Part shown: piece after piece, positions 1-11,100 of the stretch
Layout of the letters: each line of letters begins with the position of its first letter
Position numbering within the stretch: the stretch's first letter is position 1
NCBI GenBank assembly: GCA_036925085.1
Contig: JAUPFP010000003.1
Location: 10,376,008 to 10,440,007, forward strand
From: Brachycybe producta
Lineage: Eukaryota; Arthropoda; Diplopoda; Playtdesmida; Andrognathidae
Length of the DNA: 64,000 bases
Direction: 5' to 3'
Notes under the pieces: model-generated
The model's database searches: none
What the model was told of the DNA's origin: nothing
Seen by the model: the letters and a program-made list of their open reading frames with translations, nothing else
Made by a program: the position numbers and the translations under genes

Positions 1-92
1 TTTGTCGTCTGCCTGGCAGCTAACAAGCCAGCCTAGCAGACGACACAGGAGATTTAGTTCTGCTCCCACAGGAGCAAAACTGGGTCGTGACA
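1..92 (+). repeat. 3' end of an LTR (gtcgtc family, partial)
   Basis: The first 92 bases resemble the right end of the solo LTR at 16855-17642. Both contain an inverted repeat built on GTCGTCTGCC ... GGCAGACGAC-like arms, a GC-poor spacer, then GAGCAAAACTGGGTCGT and a terminal ACA. Here the end reads GGGTCGTGACA. The gag-like reading that follows on the + strand suggests this is a 5' LTR cut by the window edge. Family membership is seen directly; the polarity is inferred. Confidence 0.6.
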
Positions 93-800
93 CGGTCAAC
101 CATCTGTCATGGGTTCGCCTGCGGCAGTGGCTGGTTGTTCGGGTTGGCAGTCTGGGACTCCCAAGAGGGACTGACGAGCGGAAAAGGCCAATCAGCCTTC
201 TCCTCCAGCTCCGAGGAAGAGCACTCCTGCTAGTGGTGGTGGTGGTCAGGGACAGAAACGTCCCCGCCCCTTCACCCCACCTGTGGCTAGTAATCTGGTG
301 GGGGAAAAGGCTAAGACCTCTCATGGAGGTCCGGCCAGCTTCCCCAAAGGAAAATGGAGCCAGGAGGAACACTTGCGGTACCACCAGGCTCAAGCGGCAC
401 GTTGTGAAGCTCGGGATGCCGTCGGGAGTTCGAGCTCCAGGCCGCTCGGTTTCCACCCCTGCAGGAAACTGATGCCAGGAATCCGCTCATTACAGGGGAA
501 CCTCCCGTCGGGCAAGGTGTCACTCTAGTTCCGAGTGCCACCACGGCCGCTGGCCAACAGTGTATCACCAAAAAGGGGGCGATACAAGCTGCCAAGGCAC
601 CTCACCAGGGTGCGGCAGTTAAACCTGTTGGTGGCAAGGGTCAGCCGACCCTTGCACCGGAGAAGAAAAAAGAGGTTTTCCCCGGGATGGGAAAGGGCGA
701 TTCGTGGCGACGGATGACAAGAGGAGGGTTGGCCCGCGCTTTGACCCATCCCAAGGAGGATCAAGGGAAGTATCCTTCTGATGGGAACCTTCTCGTATTT
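93..800 (+). pseudogene. Degraded gag-like leader of an LTR retroelement
   Basis: This GC-rich stretch follows the LTR end. It has a short start at about 140 (MGSPAAVAGC...) that meets a stop after about 21 codons. The same frame then reopens to about 528, rich in Pro, Lys, Gln and Gly, with a KWSQEEHLRYHQAQAARCEA segment. A second frame from about 535 to 830 carries a Lys/Gly-rich tail. Composition differs sharply from the AT-rich flank, which starts at about 800. No zinc knuckle, protease or RT is visible, so the assignment rests on position after an LTR and on composition. Likely a truncated gag; function not recognised. Confidence 0.4.
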
Positions 801-1526
801 TTATATTACCTGTCGGGTTTTCTGTATTTGTGAAATACTTTTCATATTTCATTTGTATAAAATCAGGGGCCATTTCATTTCTAGCCGGTATTGCTGACTC
901 GTCATACTATTTTTCCAGAAGAAAACAGTTCCTCAACCTGCAATTCTCCTTCCCTGTGAATGTTACTTGAAATGGATGTTTTTGCTAGACCAATTTTTAA
1001 CATTTTATCAATAGCTTTGCTTGTGCCTATCCAAAAAATGAAATATAGGAAAGTGATGCACTCAGTTTTATTCAGTCCAACATGTAAACCATGAAACATT
1101 GAAAACCGTCTTGTTAACACAAATGCAAAGCCTTCTGAAAGCAGATACCTGAAACAATATGAACAATATTTGATTTCTTTGTATTTTTACTATATTATTT
1201 TGAACACACTTCACGCGAGCCACTGTTGCCTGTGATGTAACTTTTATTGCTTCAAAAGTTTCCTTGCTGAAAAACTCTTGTGGTTGTGCATTTGCTTTCC
1301 ATGTTTCCAAAAATGTGATGAAACTTAACAACTATTCCAAACGTTCATCATTTTCATCTTCATAAGGTGCAACATCAAGATTTTTTGATTTGTTATGAAA
1401 GGTCAGATTATGAACATCATGGAGCTAATATTCACAAATTAAGATTATTAACCAGTTAGAATTGGGTTATAGTTAGATGTACTTTTACCTGGAACCATGG
1501 TTGTAACACATCATCATGAAATCTGT

Positions 1527-2091
1527 TGTGACAGTACGGGGTTTCGATTCAGGGGCTCAGATTATTGCCACAAGATAGCACGGAAGGCAACCCAATAAAA
1601 TGGCCGATCGTCGTTGAAAAGATAGAATAAGAAAACTAAATGCAGAATAAATGAAATATTTATTCTGCAAACAAACATATAATAGTTTGTGTCTCCTCAG
1701 AAGGAAGGGTACATAGGATGGTTAACGATTATATTTACACTTGTCGGTAGAAAATAAGCGGTCCTCTCGGACAGAAAGCAGACGGCTTATAGGGCGTCTG
1801 CATGAGCGTCATATAAGCAAGAAAAAGAACCGCGAGATTTGAACATCGCGCCTTTTATACCCTCGTGCTTGACCATGCCCCCATTCTACGGGGACGTTTC
1901 CAAGCACGAGGCTCTAGAATGTTCCAATCCCGCAGAAGTGACGTCATAGATCACACTCACGCAGACGCAGAAGAGAGAAAGGAAACAGAGAGAGATGGAT
2001 ACAGCTATCCATCTCAACGAGTACAAGATATGTATGAATGTTTGGACGATTCCAATGCGAGAAAAGGTAAGTGAAATATCACCCCGTCACA
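1527..2091. mobile_element. Solo LTR inside the P-type transposon
   Basis: The 565 bp segment starts TGTGACAG and ends CCCCGTCACA, with the 4-bp direct repeat CTGT on both sides (1523-1526 and 2092-2095), as expected for an LTR integration. A TATAAAAGG box is readable on the minus strand near 1860 and an AATAAA signal on the same strand near 1655, so the LTR probably points left. No internal region is present, consistent with LTR-LTR recombination. It splits the C-terminal third of the transposase gene. Confidence 0.75.
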
Positions 2092-2589
2092 CTGTTGTTG
2101 ATTGTATCTCCTTACGGATAATTGGATTTTCTTCACCCATGCAAGTTAGTGCTGCCGAAACCTCGGGTCTAAAAATATCAATTGCCCTTTTCACATTCAT
2201 CTTCTCAATGTTTGTTGGGAAGACATGTTTGCGATTCAAAAACCGAACAGGCTTGATCAGAGCATTTGCATATTTCTCATACATATGTCTCAGATATGTT
2301 GCTGAAACAGGTGATCCATTTATCCTAAATTGTCTTGAAAAAAAAGGCTACGCATGTTTTTCAACACATGGCAGTAATCATATGAAAGGAATAAAGGCCT
2401 TTCTTTGTCCATAGGATGCGATACCACAAATTGTGTAGCACTATTCATTGTAGATGCATTGTCCCCAACTAAACGAGTGACTTGAAACCCAAGCTTTTCA
2501 ACCTCTTCAATTGTGTGAAGTGTTAGTGTATGCAGTTCAGGACCCTGCAACTTGCGAGTGAAAAAATATGCCACAGGAATATTTGAATT

Positions 2590-4262
2590 TGAAAAATTAC
2601 TCTGCAAGCAGCCATAAAGGTCTATGGCAGAGGGACAAGAGTCCAAGTGCAGCATAGAAAATGCATTGTCAAAACCAGAAAATATAAAACCCTATTGATA
2701 TAAACCCAACAACAATTTCAATATTTTTTAATGCTGCAAATATATGCATTGTCAAAACAAAACAAAATTACGACTCCCATAAAATACGTTTTCCTGCACA
2801 AAATCCCCAGCAAGCGAGTTCCATTGTCGAATCGCCCTAGGGATAAATGACCAGTAATAAGAATCTGTTCGTGCAAAAATCTCTCCAACTTTGTTAGTGG
2901 TCACCCCTACCTAAATGCCCTGCAAAGTTTACTTGAAGTAGGTTTAGGGCAAGAGCCTTCTAGCATTCGATTAAAGATATTAAGACTAAAATCTGAACGT
3001 CTTGCAAGTAAACTATCCCAACCAAGCTCTGAAAGCATTTTAGTTACACTGTCGGCATATCCATATTTACCACAAACAAACCAGGCAGCCCTGCGTTGGA
3101 CCATTTCTATAGAGTGAGCTAAGTCTTCAGTGTGGGGATTCCACACGGAGCTGCAGTATTCTAGATGGGGACGTACTAATGATTGATATGCTATACATTT
3201 TACCTCCCTGGGACACCTTCTTAGAACGTGTTGACTAAACCTAAGCATCTGCATAGACTTGGAAATAATCTGTTTGACATGCAGCTTCCAAGAAAGTTTA
3301 GCTGTAATTGTTACCCCCAACTATTTATAAGAATCTACGTTATTAAGTGGAATGGCCCCTATTCTATATGGAAATATTATTGGATTCCTTCCCCTAGCTA
3401 CCCTCATTACACAACATTTTCCCTTATTAAGTTGAAGTTGCCATTTAGAACTCTATGCCTCTATTGCTTTCAAGTTACTATCAATAATATGGCAATCATT
3501 GTCAGAGATAACCTCACGATAAATTATTGTATCATCTGCAAATAGCCGGCAATTGCTGCTAACTTGACTGCTGAGGTCATTGATATATAAAAGAAACAGA
3601 AGCGGACCCAACACACTACCCTGAGGAACCCCTGATGTAACCCCTATCCAGTCAGATTCACACCCACCTGCAACAACCCTTTGTTTCCTGTCACTCAAAA
3701 AAAAATGCACCCATTTATACACCTGTTCACCCAATCCATACCCACTAATTTTTGTCATTAGTTTTGAGTGAGAAACTGTGTCAAATGCCTTGCAGAGATC
3801 AAGAAAAACCAAATCTATCTGACTGCCTTTGTCTAAAATTTTCTGAAGGTCATCAACTAAAAGAATAAGCTGGGTTTCACATGAACGCCCCCTAAGAAAC
3901 CCATGCTGGTTATCACACAAAAGATTGTTTTCCATAAGAAAATTCATTGAGAAGGGATATATAATATGTTCAAGGACCTTGCAAACTATCAAGGTTAAAG
4001 ACACGGGTCTGTAATTAGTTACCTGAGACTTGTCTCCTGATTTAAAAATTGGACTAACATTAGCTAATTTCCACATATCTGGTACAATACCTACATCTAA
4101 ACTCTGTTGAAAACTTAACTGAAGGTATGGACCCAACTCTTGTGCAAGATTTTTTAAAATGATAGCATACATCCCATCTGGAACACAGGTTTTATTTGAG
4201 TCTAATTTTAGAAGTTGCTTGACTATCCCATCTGCAGTTATTACAATTTGATCCATACAAAG
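2590..4262 (-). mobile_element. LINE-A copy 1 (CR1/L2-like, 5'-truncated) inserted in the P transposase
   Basis: A non-LTR reverse transcriptase reads on the minus strand from about 4262 ([10 protein letters not shown]) through [29 protein letters not shown] and the catalytic LFADDTIIY to about 3453. It then shifts frame into the C-terminal CR1-type region ([33 protein letters not shown]) at 3320-2907. The 3' end is a short A/T repeat tail (TTTTTCAAATTCAAA on the minus strand) and the element is truncated at its 5' end, both usual for CR1/L2-type LINEs. The nucleotide sequence is nearly the same as the copy at 26205. Compared with that copy the YADD-type box is in an open frame here, but the C-terminal part is in another frame. 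The flanking reading belongs to the P transposase on both sides. Confidence 0.9.
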
Positions 4263-5528
4263 AGGTCCATACCTTATATGGTTTAGAAAGCCCCACAAGA
4301 ACATAGCACAACAATCTATTTGCTGTTTCCTTGCGTTCCCCAAGCACACCCATGGCCAAATTGGCCGATAAACCTACAAAACTTTCTAGTTAGCATTAAA
4401 TTACACAACCTATTGAATTTGTAAAGTGCTACATACATATCTCGATACTTATCGTACTGTTTAGATGGTTTGATTGCCATTTCATCAATCACAAGACTGC
4501 ATTTCTTCTCAATGTCTTTTAATTTGTCCTGCTCTAGTTTGAGTTTTTTTATCACAAGGTCTGAGATGCCAGTGTATCCAGGCTTGTATCTGATGTGCCT
4601 ATCAACTGTTGTCCAACAAGGAAGTTTGAATAGTCTACTGTCAATTGGAAACTGGTACCCTCCAGGTGATTTAGCCCTCCACATTGTACAATAACAAAGC
4701 AATTGTTCATTCCAAACAATATGCTTTTTGCCATATGAAAATATCTGTTGCAACAGAAATATGGCCCCAATTTTTTTGCCTCTTGCATCCTCTTCGATTT
4801 TCTTAAGACAATGTTTGTACTTCTTGCTTATGTCTTCTTTAGGTTTAGTCACAACAATGTTTCTGTATTTGTCAACCTTTGCATTCAGTCACTTTTTCTG
4901 TGCCTTCAAAACTTTAATCTTTCTTTTTAGAACTGCAATAGTTTTATGATCTTCGTCAATAATTTGTTGTTGGTTGTTGATTTGCTCATCTTTATCCAGT
5001 AATGGCTCTATTTCAGGAGCAAGTTCTGTAGCAATTTCAGGACAAATTTTGTCATTCATTTTTTTAATCTTAGGTTGTGCCACTCTAATAGTAGGAGCTT
5101 TTCGTTTTCTTTCTTTAATACCCTTATCCTATGGAATATAACAGTTTGTTAAAGATATAACTTAATAGTATAATTAATTTAGTTGAACCAAAGTTTACTT
5201 GTAAATACGATGGGTATGTTGAAAATACTGCTGGCATTGCACCTTTCTTTAAATGGTGGTACTTTCCTCCTTCAATATAGCTTTCATTGGTGAAATGAAG
5301 ACTACAAACTTTTGATCTTATAAAAATACATAATGCCATGATAACACCAATTAGGAAACTGATTAATTAAAATTACCTATCTGTAGGAAACCAATCTTGT
5401 CTCTTGATGTTTTTCACCCATTTTTCACTTCTGTATCACTTAAGAGGAAAATCATGGAACGATAACTTTTGTATGTTCTTACCTCTGTCACTAGGAGAAA
5501 CACACAGTGGAACACAGCAATAAACCAT

Positions 5529-6900
5529 GTTTGTTATATGTGGAATTAATTTAATTAATTATGAATTAATTAAATTGAAATATTAAATTAAAATGCATTG
5601 AATTATCAATAAAATTGAACACATGTGCTGTATAATAGGCTATGGTAACGTGGGTTTCAATGCATTTAGTGTTGCAACAAACTAGCGCCAATATTCCCCC
5701 TAGTGGGATTATGCAGTCACGTGAAGCTTTTCATTTGGCACAGGCCAGGATTATAGGAGGCTATGCCTCATGGCAGTGTATCATAGAGAAAATGATGGGG
5801 TCATCACAATTTTTAATGTGAAATTTAATAATTTTTTTAAAAAATTCTAAGGGAACCCTGTAAGATTTCCACCTTTGTTATCTTGTAGCGTTGCCCAAAG
5901 TGTTGTCTGCTAAAATGAAGCAGACGATTTTGCAGACAGCTTTTACCTCCAATACCGGCTGAAGCGTTGTCTGCTATAGGAAAGCAGATGACGTTGTACT
6001 TGTATAACCTCAGGCAGGCCCCTTACCAGGACTACCCTTACACTACAAGTAGTCCTATAGCTTCTTTAGGGGATGGGGAACCGGCTGTCGACTCTTCCGC
6101 TCAGCGCAGCCTATGCAAATTACCCTTCTTGTTTAACCAATGGCATTGACTTTCTTATGACTTATTGAAAGAATCAACAAAACCCATGTGTGTGTTATCA
6201 TTTATTGATAGACCTCAGGTGGAGTTTCCACAATACAGTCAAGTTTACAAGGAAAGGATCGATCTGAGTATTATATCTACAATACGGATCAATCAGATTC
6301 TGTCAGATGCTTCTGGATTCGTCTGTTACAAATCCTGGTCCCCTCGCATCGTTTCCGCCCCGTCTGCTCTGTCTGTTGCAGCCATCTGTTGGTCCTATGG
6401 GCTTTGCCGATATCCCGACCTAAGTACAACCGGGCATGACTCTCCGGCTGAATTCAGAGACAGCACTGGGTTCTCAACTGGGCAAAATCCTCCGGCTGAA
6501 ATACAACGGAACTACCAAACAAAATACAAGAGTGGGGACCAACAGAATATTATGAGAGCCCAACTAATATACAAATGCAAGCACTGGGCATGTGATATAA
6601 GTTGGTAAATCATTACATAGTATGCAAATGAATGATGAAATCTGGGTCCCAATGTTACTCTATGGTAACCACAGAAAAGACATTAAAAATACTCAATTGT
6701 TATGCTCAACATTGGGCTATTTTCCAGGTTTAATGTTCCAATGTTGGGCAATGCAATATTAATAAAGTATTCGGAAATACAAAACAATACGAAACGAAAA
6801 GAGAACTTTAATTGGAAAAGAAAATAATTAAAGTTCGAAGTGTTCAGTTTTAATTGGCGGTAAAAAGAACGGCCTCAAAAGAACATGCTTTGTAATATAT
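5529..6900. other. Non-coding stretch between P element and SLMAP promoter
   Basis: No convincing gene. At 5890-5990 there are two stem-like motifs (TGTCTGCT ... AGCAGACG and GTCTGCT ... AGCAGATGAC) that recall the palindrome in the gtcgtc LTR family, followed by a higher-GC segment to about 6600 with an unrecognised 147-codon open frame (6165-6608). This may be a decayed LTR element, but no RT, gag or target duplication was found. Confidence 0.3.
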
Positions 6901-6916
6901 GCTATATATGGCTTTC

Positions 6917-6930
6917 GTTGCCATAGCAAC
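6917..6930. promoter_or_regulatory. RFX-type X-box upstream of SLMAP
   Basis: GTTGCC AT AGCAAC is a perfect palindromic X-box with a 2-bp spacer, the consensus for RFX factors. It lies about 1.1 kb upstream of the SLMAP start codon and about 0.8 kb before the first leader splice donor. RFX sites are typical of ciliary or centrosomal gene promoters; SLMAP proteins are known at centrosomes and membranes, but regulation here is inference. Confidence 0.45.
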
Positions 6931-7000
6931 ATCACTACACACATTTATTCTCAATTCCAAGAACTAACCAGAGGCTAAGGAGAGGAGAGAACAGAGACAA

Positions 7001-7008
7001 TGACGTCA
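7001..7008. promoter_or_regulatory. CRE site (TGACGTCA)
   Basis: Perfect 8-bp CREB/ATF palindrome in the region upstream of SLMAP, followed by GTGCGACGTGACA. Together with the second copy at 7236 and a GC box it suggests a promoter region, although an LTR relic cannot be excluded because LTRs in this window also carry CRE-like motifs. Confidence 0.4.
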
Positions 7009-7222
7009 GAGTGCGACGTGACAGGCACTGCTACCAAGAGAAAATGACAGGGTCATCAGTGCATCACAAACCTTTCGTTCCTTTTCACGAAACTCTAGGT
7101 TTCTGTGGAACTCCATTTGAAACACGCTGTAATCGAGACAGGCATGTAAGTGCAGCAAAATAGTCGTTTGCTCAGCCCTTTTATGAGCGTCATACTAAAC
7201 ATCAAGCAATTAAAAATTGAAA

Positions 7223-7243
7223 AGGGCGGGGTATGTGACGTCA
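7223..7243. promoter_or_regulatory. GC box plus second CRE upstream of SLMAP
   Basis: AAAGGGCGGGG is followed six bases later by a second perfect TGACGTCA. This GC-box/CRE pair sits about 480 bp before the putative leader exon at 7704 and is the best core-promoter candidate visible for SLMAP. Confidence 0.4.
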
Positions 7244-7703
7244 GACCAAATAACAAACCAATTAGAAGTTGCCGTTTCTCATAAAAAGGCGGGGGAAACG
7301 ACTGTATCTTGCTAAGCACACTTACCTGTGTAATTTAGTGTCGTCATAGATGTTAAGTTGTGACCGTGTGTGAGTCTGAGCTGATTGGGCTTCCGTGATA
7401 TATAGAAGGAGGAAAATAAAAAAGCGAGTGCGCCACCTAGTGTCTATTGATTGTACTTGAAGTATTTTCTGATTACGTTTAGCCTCTTTCTAGTTGCCAT
7501 CTTTGATCAGTTTCTGTTTCTGCTCGCTGACAGCTGAGTTTTGTCTTTTTCTATTAAAAACGTTACAGCTTTTTATTTGAAATCTAATTGCAACAATGGC
7601 TTTAATTTCCTTCTTAAGCACGCGTTGATGTTTTAAAAATACCGCGAATGATGTTTCTTAAGGCGTTTATTGCATTATAAGACGTTTTTTTTTTTCGTTT
7701 TAG

Positions 7704-7722
7704 TCACCCATAAGAAGAAGAG
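7704..7722 (+). other. Putative 5' leader exon end of SLMAP
   Basis: A strong donor (AAGAAGAG|GTAAGA) sits at 7722/7723. The sequence before it, TTTTTTTTTTCGTTTTAG, also looks like an acceptor, so this is either a 19-bp leader exon or the end of the first exon. The next acceptor (CCTGTTTTAG, ending at 7874) opens the coding leader exon 7875-8197, giving a 152-bp leader intron. Confidence 0.4.
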
Positions 7723-8005
7723 GTAAGAACGGAAAATGTCCTTCACTATCCAATTCAGTGATCCTTTATATATGTTTAAAATGTGAAGTCGTTTACGTTG
7801 TGTGAATGTCAATAGGGGGTTATATCAATTACTTTTTTCTGTTTATTTTTTTTACTTCGTTAAGCCTGTTTTAGCGACACTAAAAGCCGCTAAGACGTGA
7901 CAAGAAAAGAGGTTCCAAATGGTCAATCTTCACATTGGACCGGTCAATTCGAAATTGCAATTAGACTACAGTTTAACGATTCAAGAAGAAGGAGGAGGAC
8001 GAAAG

Positions 8006-8197
8006 ATGAGTACGACCAAAGCGGTTCTTTTATGTCGTCCCAATTCGCATCCGTTTCAAGAGAGGACCCTCTATTTGGACCAACCAGTTAAAGTTGGACG
8101 ATCTGTTGCCAGGGCGCGAGCCGGACCCAACAACGGGATTTTCGACTGTAAGGTGCTTTCGAGAAACCATGCGCTTCTTTGGTATGAGAATGGAAAA
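8006..8197 (+). CDS. SLMAP: SLMAP exon 1 (FHA, first half)
   Basis: Encodes 64 residues from [13 protein letters not shown] to WYENGK, including the FHA motifs GRSVARA and LSRNHALLW. The donor GTGAGT follows at 8198 and the exon ends in phase 0. The acceptor TGTTTTAG at 7867-7874 lies upstream in the leader. ATG 8006 has A at -3; the upstream in-frame ATG 7919 has C at -3 and G at +4, so a 29-residue N-terminal extension is possible. Confidence 0.95.
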
Positions 8198-11100
8198 GTG
8201 AGTCAAAAATTGTCTTCTTTATAAATGCCCCCGATCCGCACGAACCTGACAAAAGTGCAACATGAGAGAAAAACGCCAGAAAAAAAGAGATTTTGAAAAC
8301 AGTGACAAATCTGAAAGTTGAAACGCCTGTCAGCAAATATAATCAAGACAAAACCACAACAAATTTGTGATACACAACACAAACAAATTGGTTTTTGATT
8401 TTGTGACTGGCCTATGTAAACTATGCAACTGTTCTGTTGTTTTCATTACTAGCTGTCCACACCGCACAGACTTGAGTTGACAAATGTTGCATAGTATGGA
8501 GACAAAACACAAACCTTGTGTTGTTTACCGATTTGAGTCAGGATTAGGAATAGTTTGTGAAATTGCAGACAAAAAATAAATAAAACACAAAAGTCGCCAG
8601 ATATGTTTTAGAATTGTCGCCATTTTGTCTTGAAACACTGAGCTTCTGTTTTGTTTGTGTTTTGTCAGCTTGATGCGGATCGGCATTAAGCTTCACTGTA
8701 TTGTTTGTTGCGTTAAAGTAATAATCTGCTGCCGCTGTTGCTAATCTTAAAAAAAGTAATTTACAAATGACACTTTCACAGTGCTTACTACTCGAAGTGG
8801 GACGGATTAAAAGGATGAACTTTTGGGGTAACTCTAAAACCTGAAACTGAAGGCTTATAGAATTGGATGAACACTACTTTTTATAGATCGTTTTTAGGTG
8901 GGTTACTTTGAGTTTGTTGCAGGTGGGGGGTTTGGGGGTGGGCGCAGCCTCCAGAATGTAAATAATTCGATTTAAAACATGATTTGTGTGTTCTGCACCC
9001 ATGTTAAGTGTCCATCTCAAGGTTTTTGTGTTCATCCATTTCTATATGCATTCTCTTTCAGGTTTTAGGATTACCCATGATGTTCACCCCGTTCATCGGT
9101 TCATTCTTTTATCCTGACCCACTCGAAGCAGTTTCCAAACAGTGTTACACGCATGAAACACATTCGTTTTTAAAGGCCAGTTTATACGAGTCCCCCCCAA
9201 CGTTGGACAACGCGGTTGATACAACGAAATTGAATTCAATGGTTGAATGAAATCTGTTTACACAGTTTCACAAAAGTGAACAACTTTAGGAAGAAGAATT
9301 GATTCAACATTTTGGAACAGGCTGTTTGCACGATTCACTGTTGATGATGGGAAAGCGCCGCGGACGTCATTGGCGCGATATAAGCGCCGATATTGTTTGC
9401 GCTTACCATGTTAAAACTTTTATTGTTTGCGAAAAACCGTTTTTAAAAGTATTTCTTACTTAAAAAACGTTAAGGTAACAAAATTAACGTAGTTTGATAA
9501 TTTGTAATATTGCGTTTAAACGCGCACAATTAGAGGAGTAAATGGGGAAACTAGCCACCAATTAACTGTTTGTCCCTCTGGTAGATATTTATTTTTTTCT
9601 GTTGGTCGCCTAGCAACAAAAAGATAAGGTCTCAACGGAAAAAAAAGTGTTCTAGTTGTGTATATGGTTGCCAACTTTTGGCCTCGTTAGAAATATTTTT
9701 AAAAACACCCCCCCCCCCCCTCGCGATAAGTTATAAGGATGTCAGCGCCCCTATGTCGGCACTTATATCGCTCCATTGTTGTGGGTGATGCTTTTCTATC
9801 CTCTTAACCTGGTTGATCACTTTTGTTGAAATTAACTGATTACATGGTTCACTTTGGTTGATTCAACCGCGTTGATCAACCAAAGTGAACTGTGTAGATT
9901 GGGCTTAATCTCGGCTTGCTAAACCATAGCATATGAAACAGCAGTTTCCTCAAATCGCTGCTTGAAATGGTTCAATTCGACATCCGCTGTAGGTTGCAGC
10001 ATATGGCCTGCAGTCTAAAGCAACCACTTTTGGCAATAAATGTTGCGTTCTTTGGATCAACCTGTGATTGCATCCAGAGAGCAAGTAACAGTACAATATG
10101 CACGTGTTCACAACACAAAAAAGGTACATAAATAATAAAAAAAAAAGGTTTTTGGCAAAATGCCAAACAAATGAAATGAGGAAACAGGTTAAGTAAAATG
10201 ATGTTGCTTCATTTGCGCATAGTTTAATAAGCAGCCCGAGGAATAGAAATTGCTGCCACAATTGCTACCAGCCTTAGGCTACAAATAGAACATGACTACA
10301 AATTAAATTTATAATTGATCATGATTGCACAAATTGTTAAATTAGCACTTGAAAGCAAAGCCAGTTTGGTATAGTATCCATAATTGTATTAATATAATTT
10401 AGTTTTAGAACAATTTATGTTATTACGTTTGCATGTATTAAAATGAGTTTTATTGGTTCATGTGTGTTCATGCTTAAAATCAGTAGGCTGACGAAGTTTT
10501 TTTGAAAATAAAACCGATGAGTCCACATAGTTTATCTGAGAATTTTTAAAGTTCTTAATGTAATTTGGTTATGCTGACGTCCCCGGGTGGTTGACGGGAA
10601 ATAGGCTCCGCTTGTTGTGCTGGAGGCCCCGTGTTCGATTCTCGGTCGAGGCGTGGTTGTTGTTTGTCTTTCATAGTTTTATCGTGAATGCGGTTTTTTA
10701 TGGCTAAAATCCGACTTGTAGGCCCTATGTCGCATTTTTCATCATCATCGTCATTTGAATAACCCCGCTTTGGTGTGGGATGTGGTCCAGGGAAAGTAGC
10801 TGAAGTAATGTGGGAATTCATGTTAAAACAAAGATGAAAGAGAGCTAAAATGAAAATTCAATAAATATCTTTTATAATTAATACAGAGTTTGCGGAGTAA
10901 CGATTATGTATAAATCGGCCAAAGTAATCGTTTAATCTACCGATTTATCAGAGGATTTTTCCCAATCTTTTGTTTTTATTATTAGGCAAATATTGCTTTT
11001 CGGAAATTAAGATTATTTTAATTTTAGCCCATGGGTTTATATAAAAAGGAAAACTGGTTGATGCCTTTGGCCTGTTTCATATTGAAATGTTTTGTATGAC

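Larger units (their letters stand above)
905..5528 (-). pseudogene. THAP/P-type DNA transposon transposase, broken by two insertions
   Basis: Pieces in order on the minus strand match the layout of P-element/THAP9-type transposases. The THAP zinc finger starts at 5528 (MVYCCVPLC, then LSFHDFP) and continues at about 5315-5200 (VCSLHF, then AMPAVF). A Lys-rich coiled coil follows at 5083-4889. The catalytic-core region at 4852-4262 includes CSLVIDEMAIKPS. It resumes at 2590-2092 with PVAYFFTRKL, VGDNAS and YDYCHVLKN. A C-terminal part at about 1370-1068 includes FLETWKANAQPQEFFSK. LINE-A copy 1 (about 2590-4262) and a solo LTR (1527-2091) interrupt the gene. There is an in-frame TGA in the first THAP exon and a stop near 1330. 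A probable short intron lies near 5200-5125 (AG|GTAAAC donor, CCATAG acceptor on the minus strand). Terminal inverted repeats were not located. Certainly inactive. Confidence 0.85.

Noticed and set aside
5785..7067. Direct repeat GAGAAAATGA(T/C)(G/A)GGGTCATCA at 5785 and 7040 as LTR ends
   Set aside because: Only about 20 bp match and no further LTR similarity was found between the two sites.
10570..10650. Functional tRNA gene
   Set aside because: B box and anticodon-like stem are present but the acceptor stem and A box are not intact; better explained as a SINE head.
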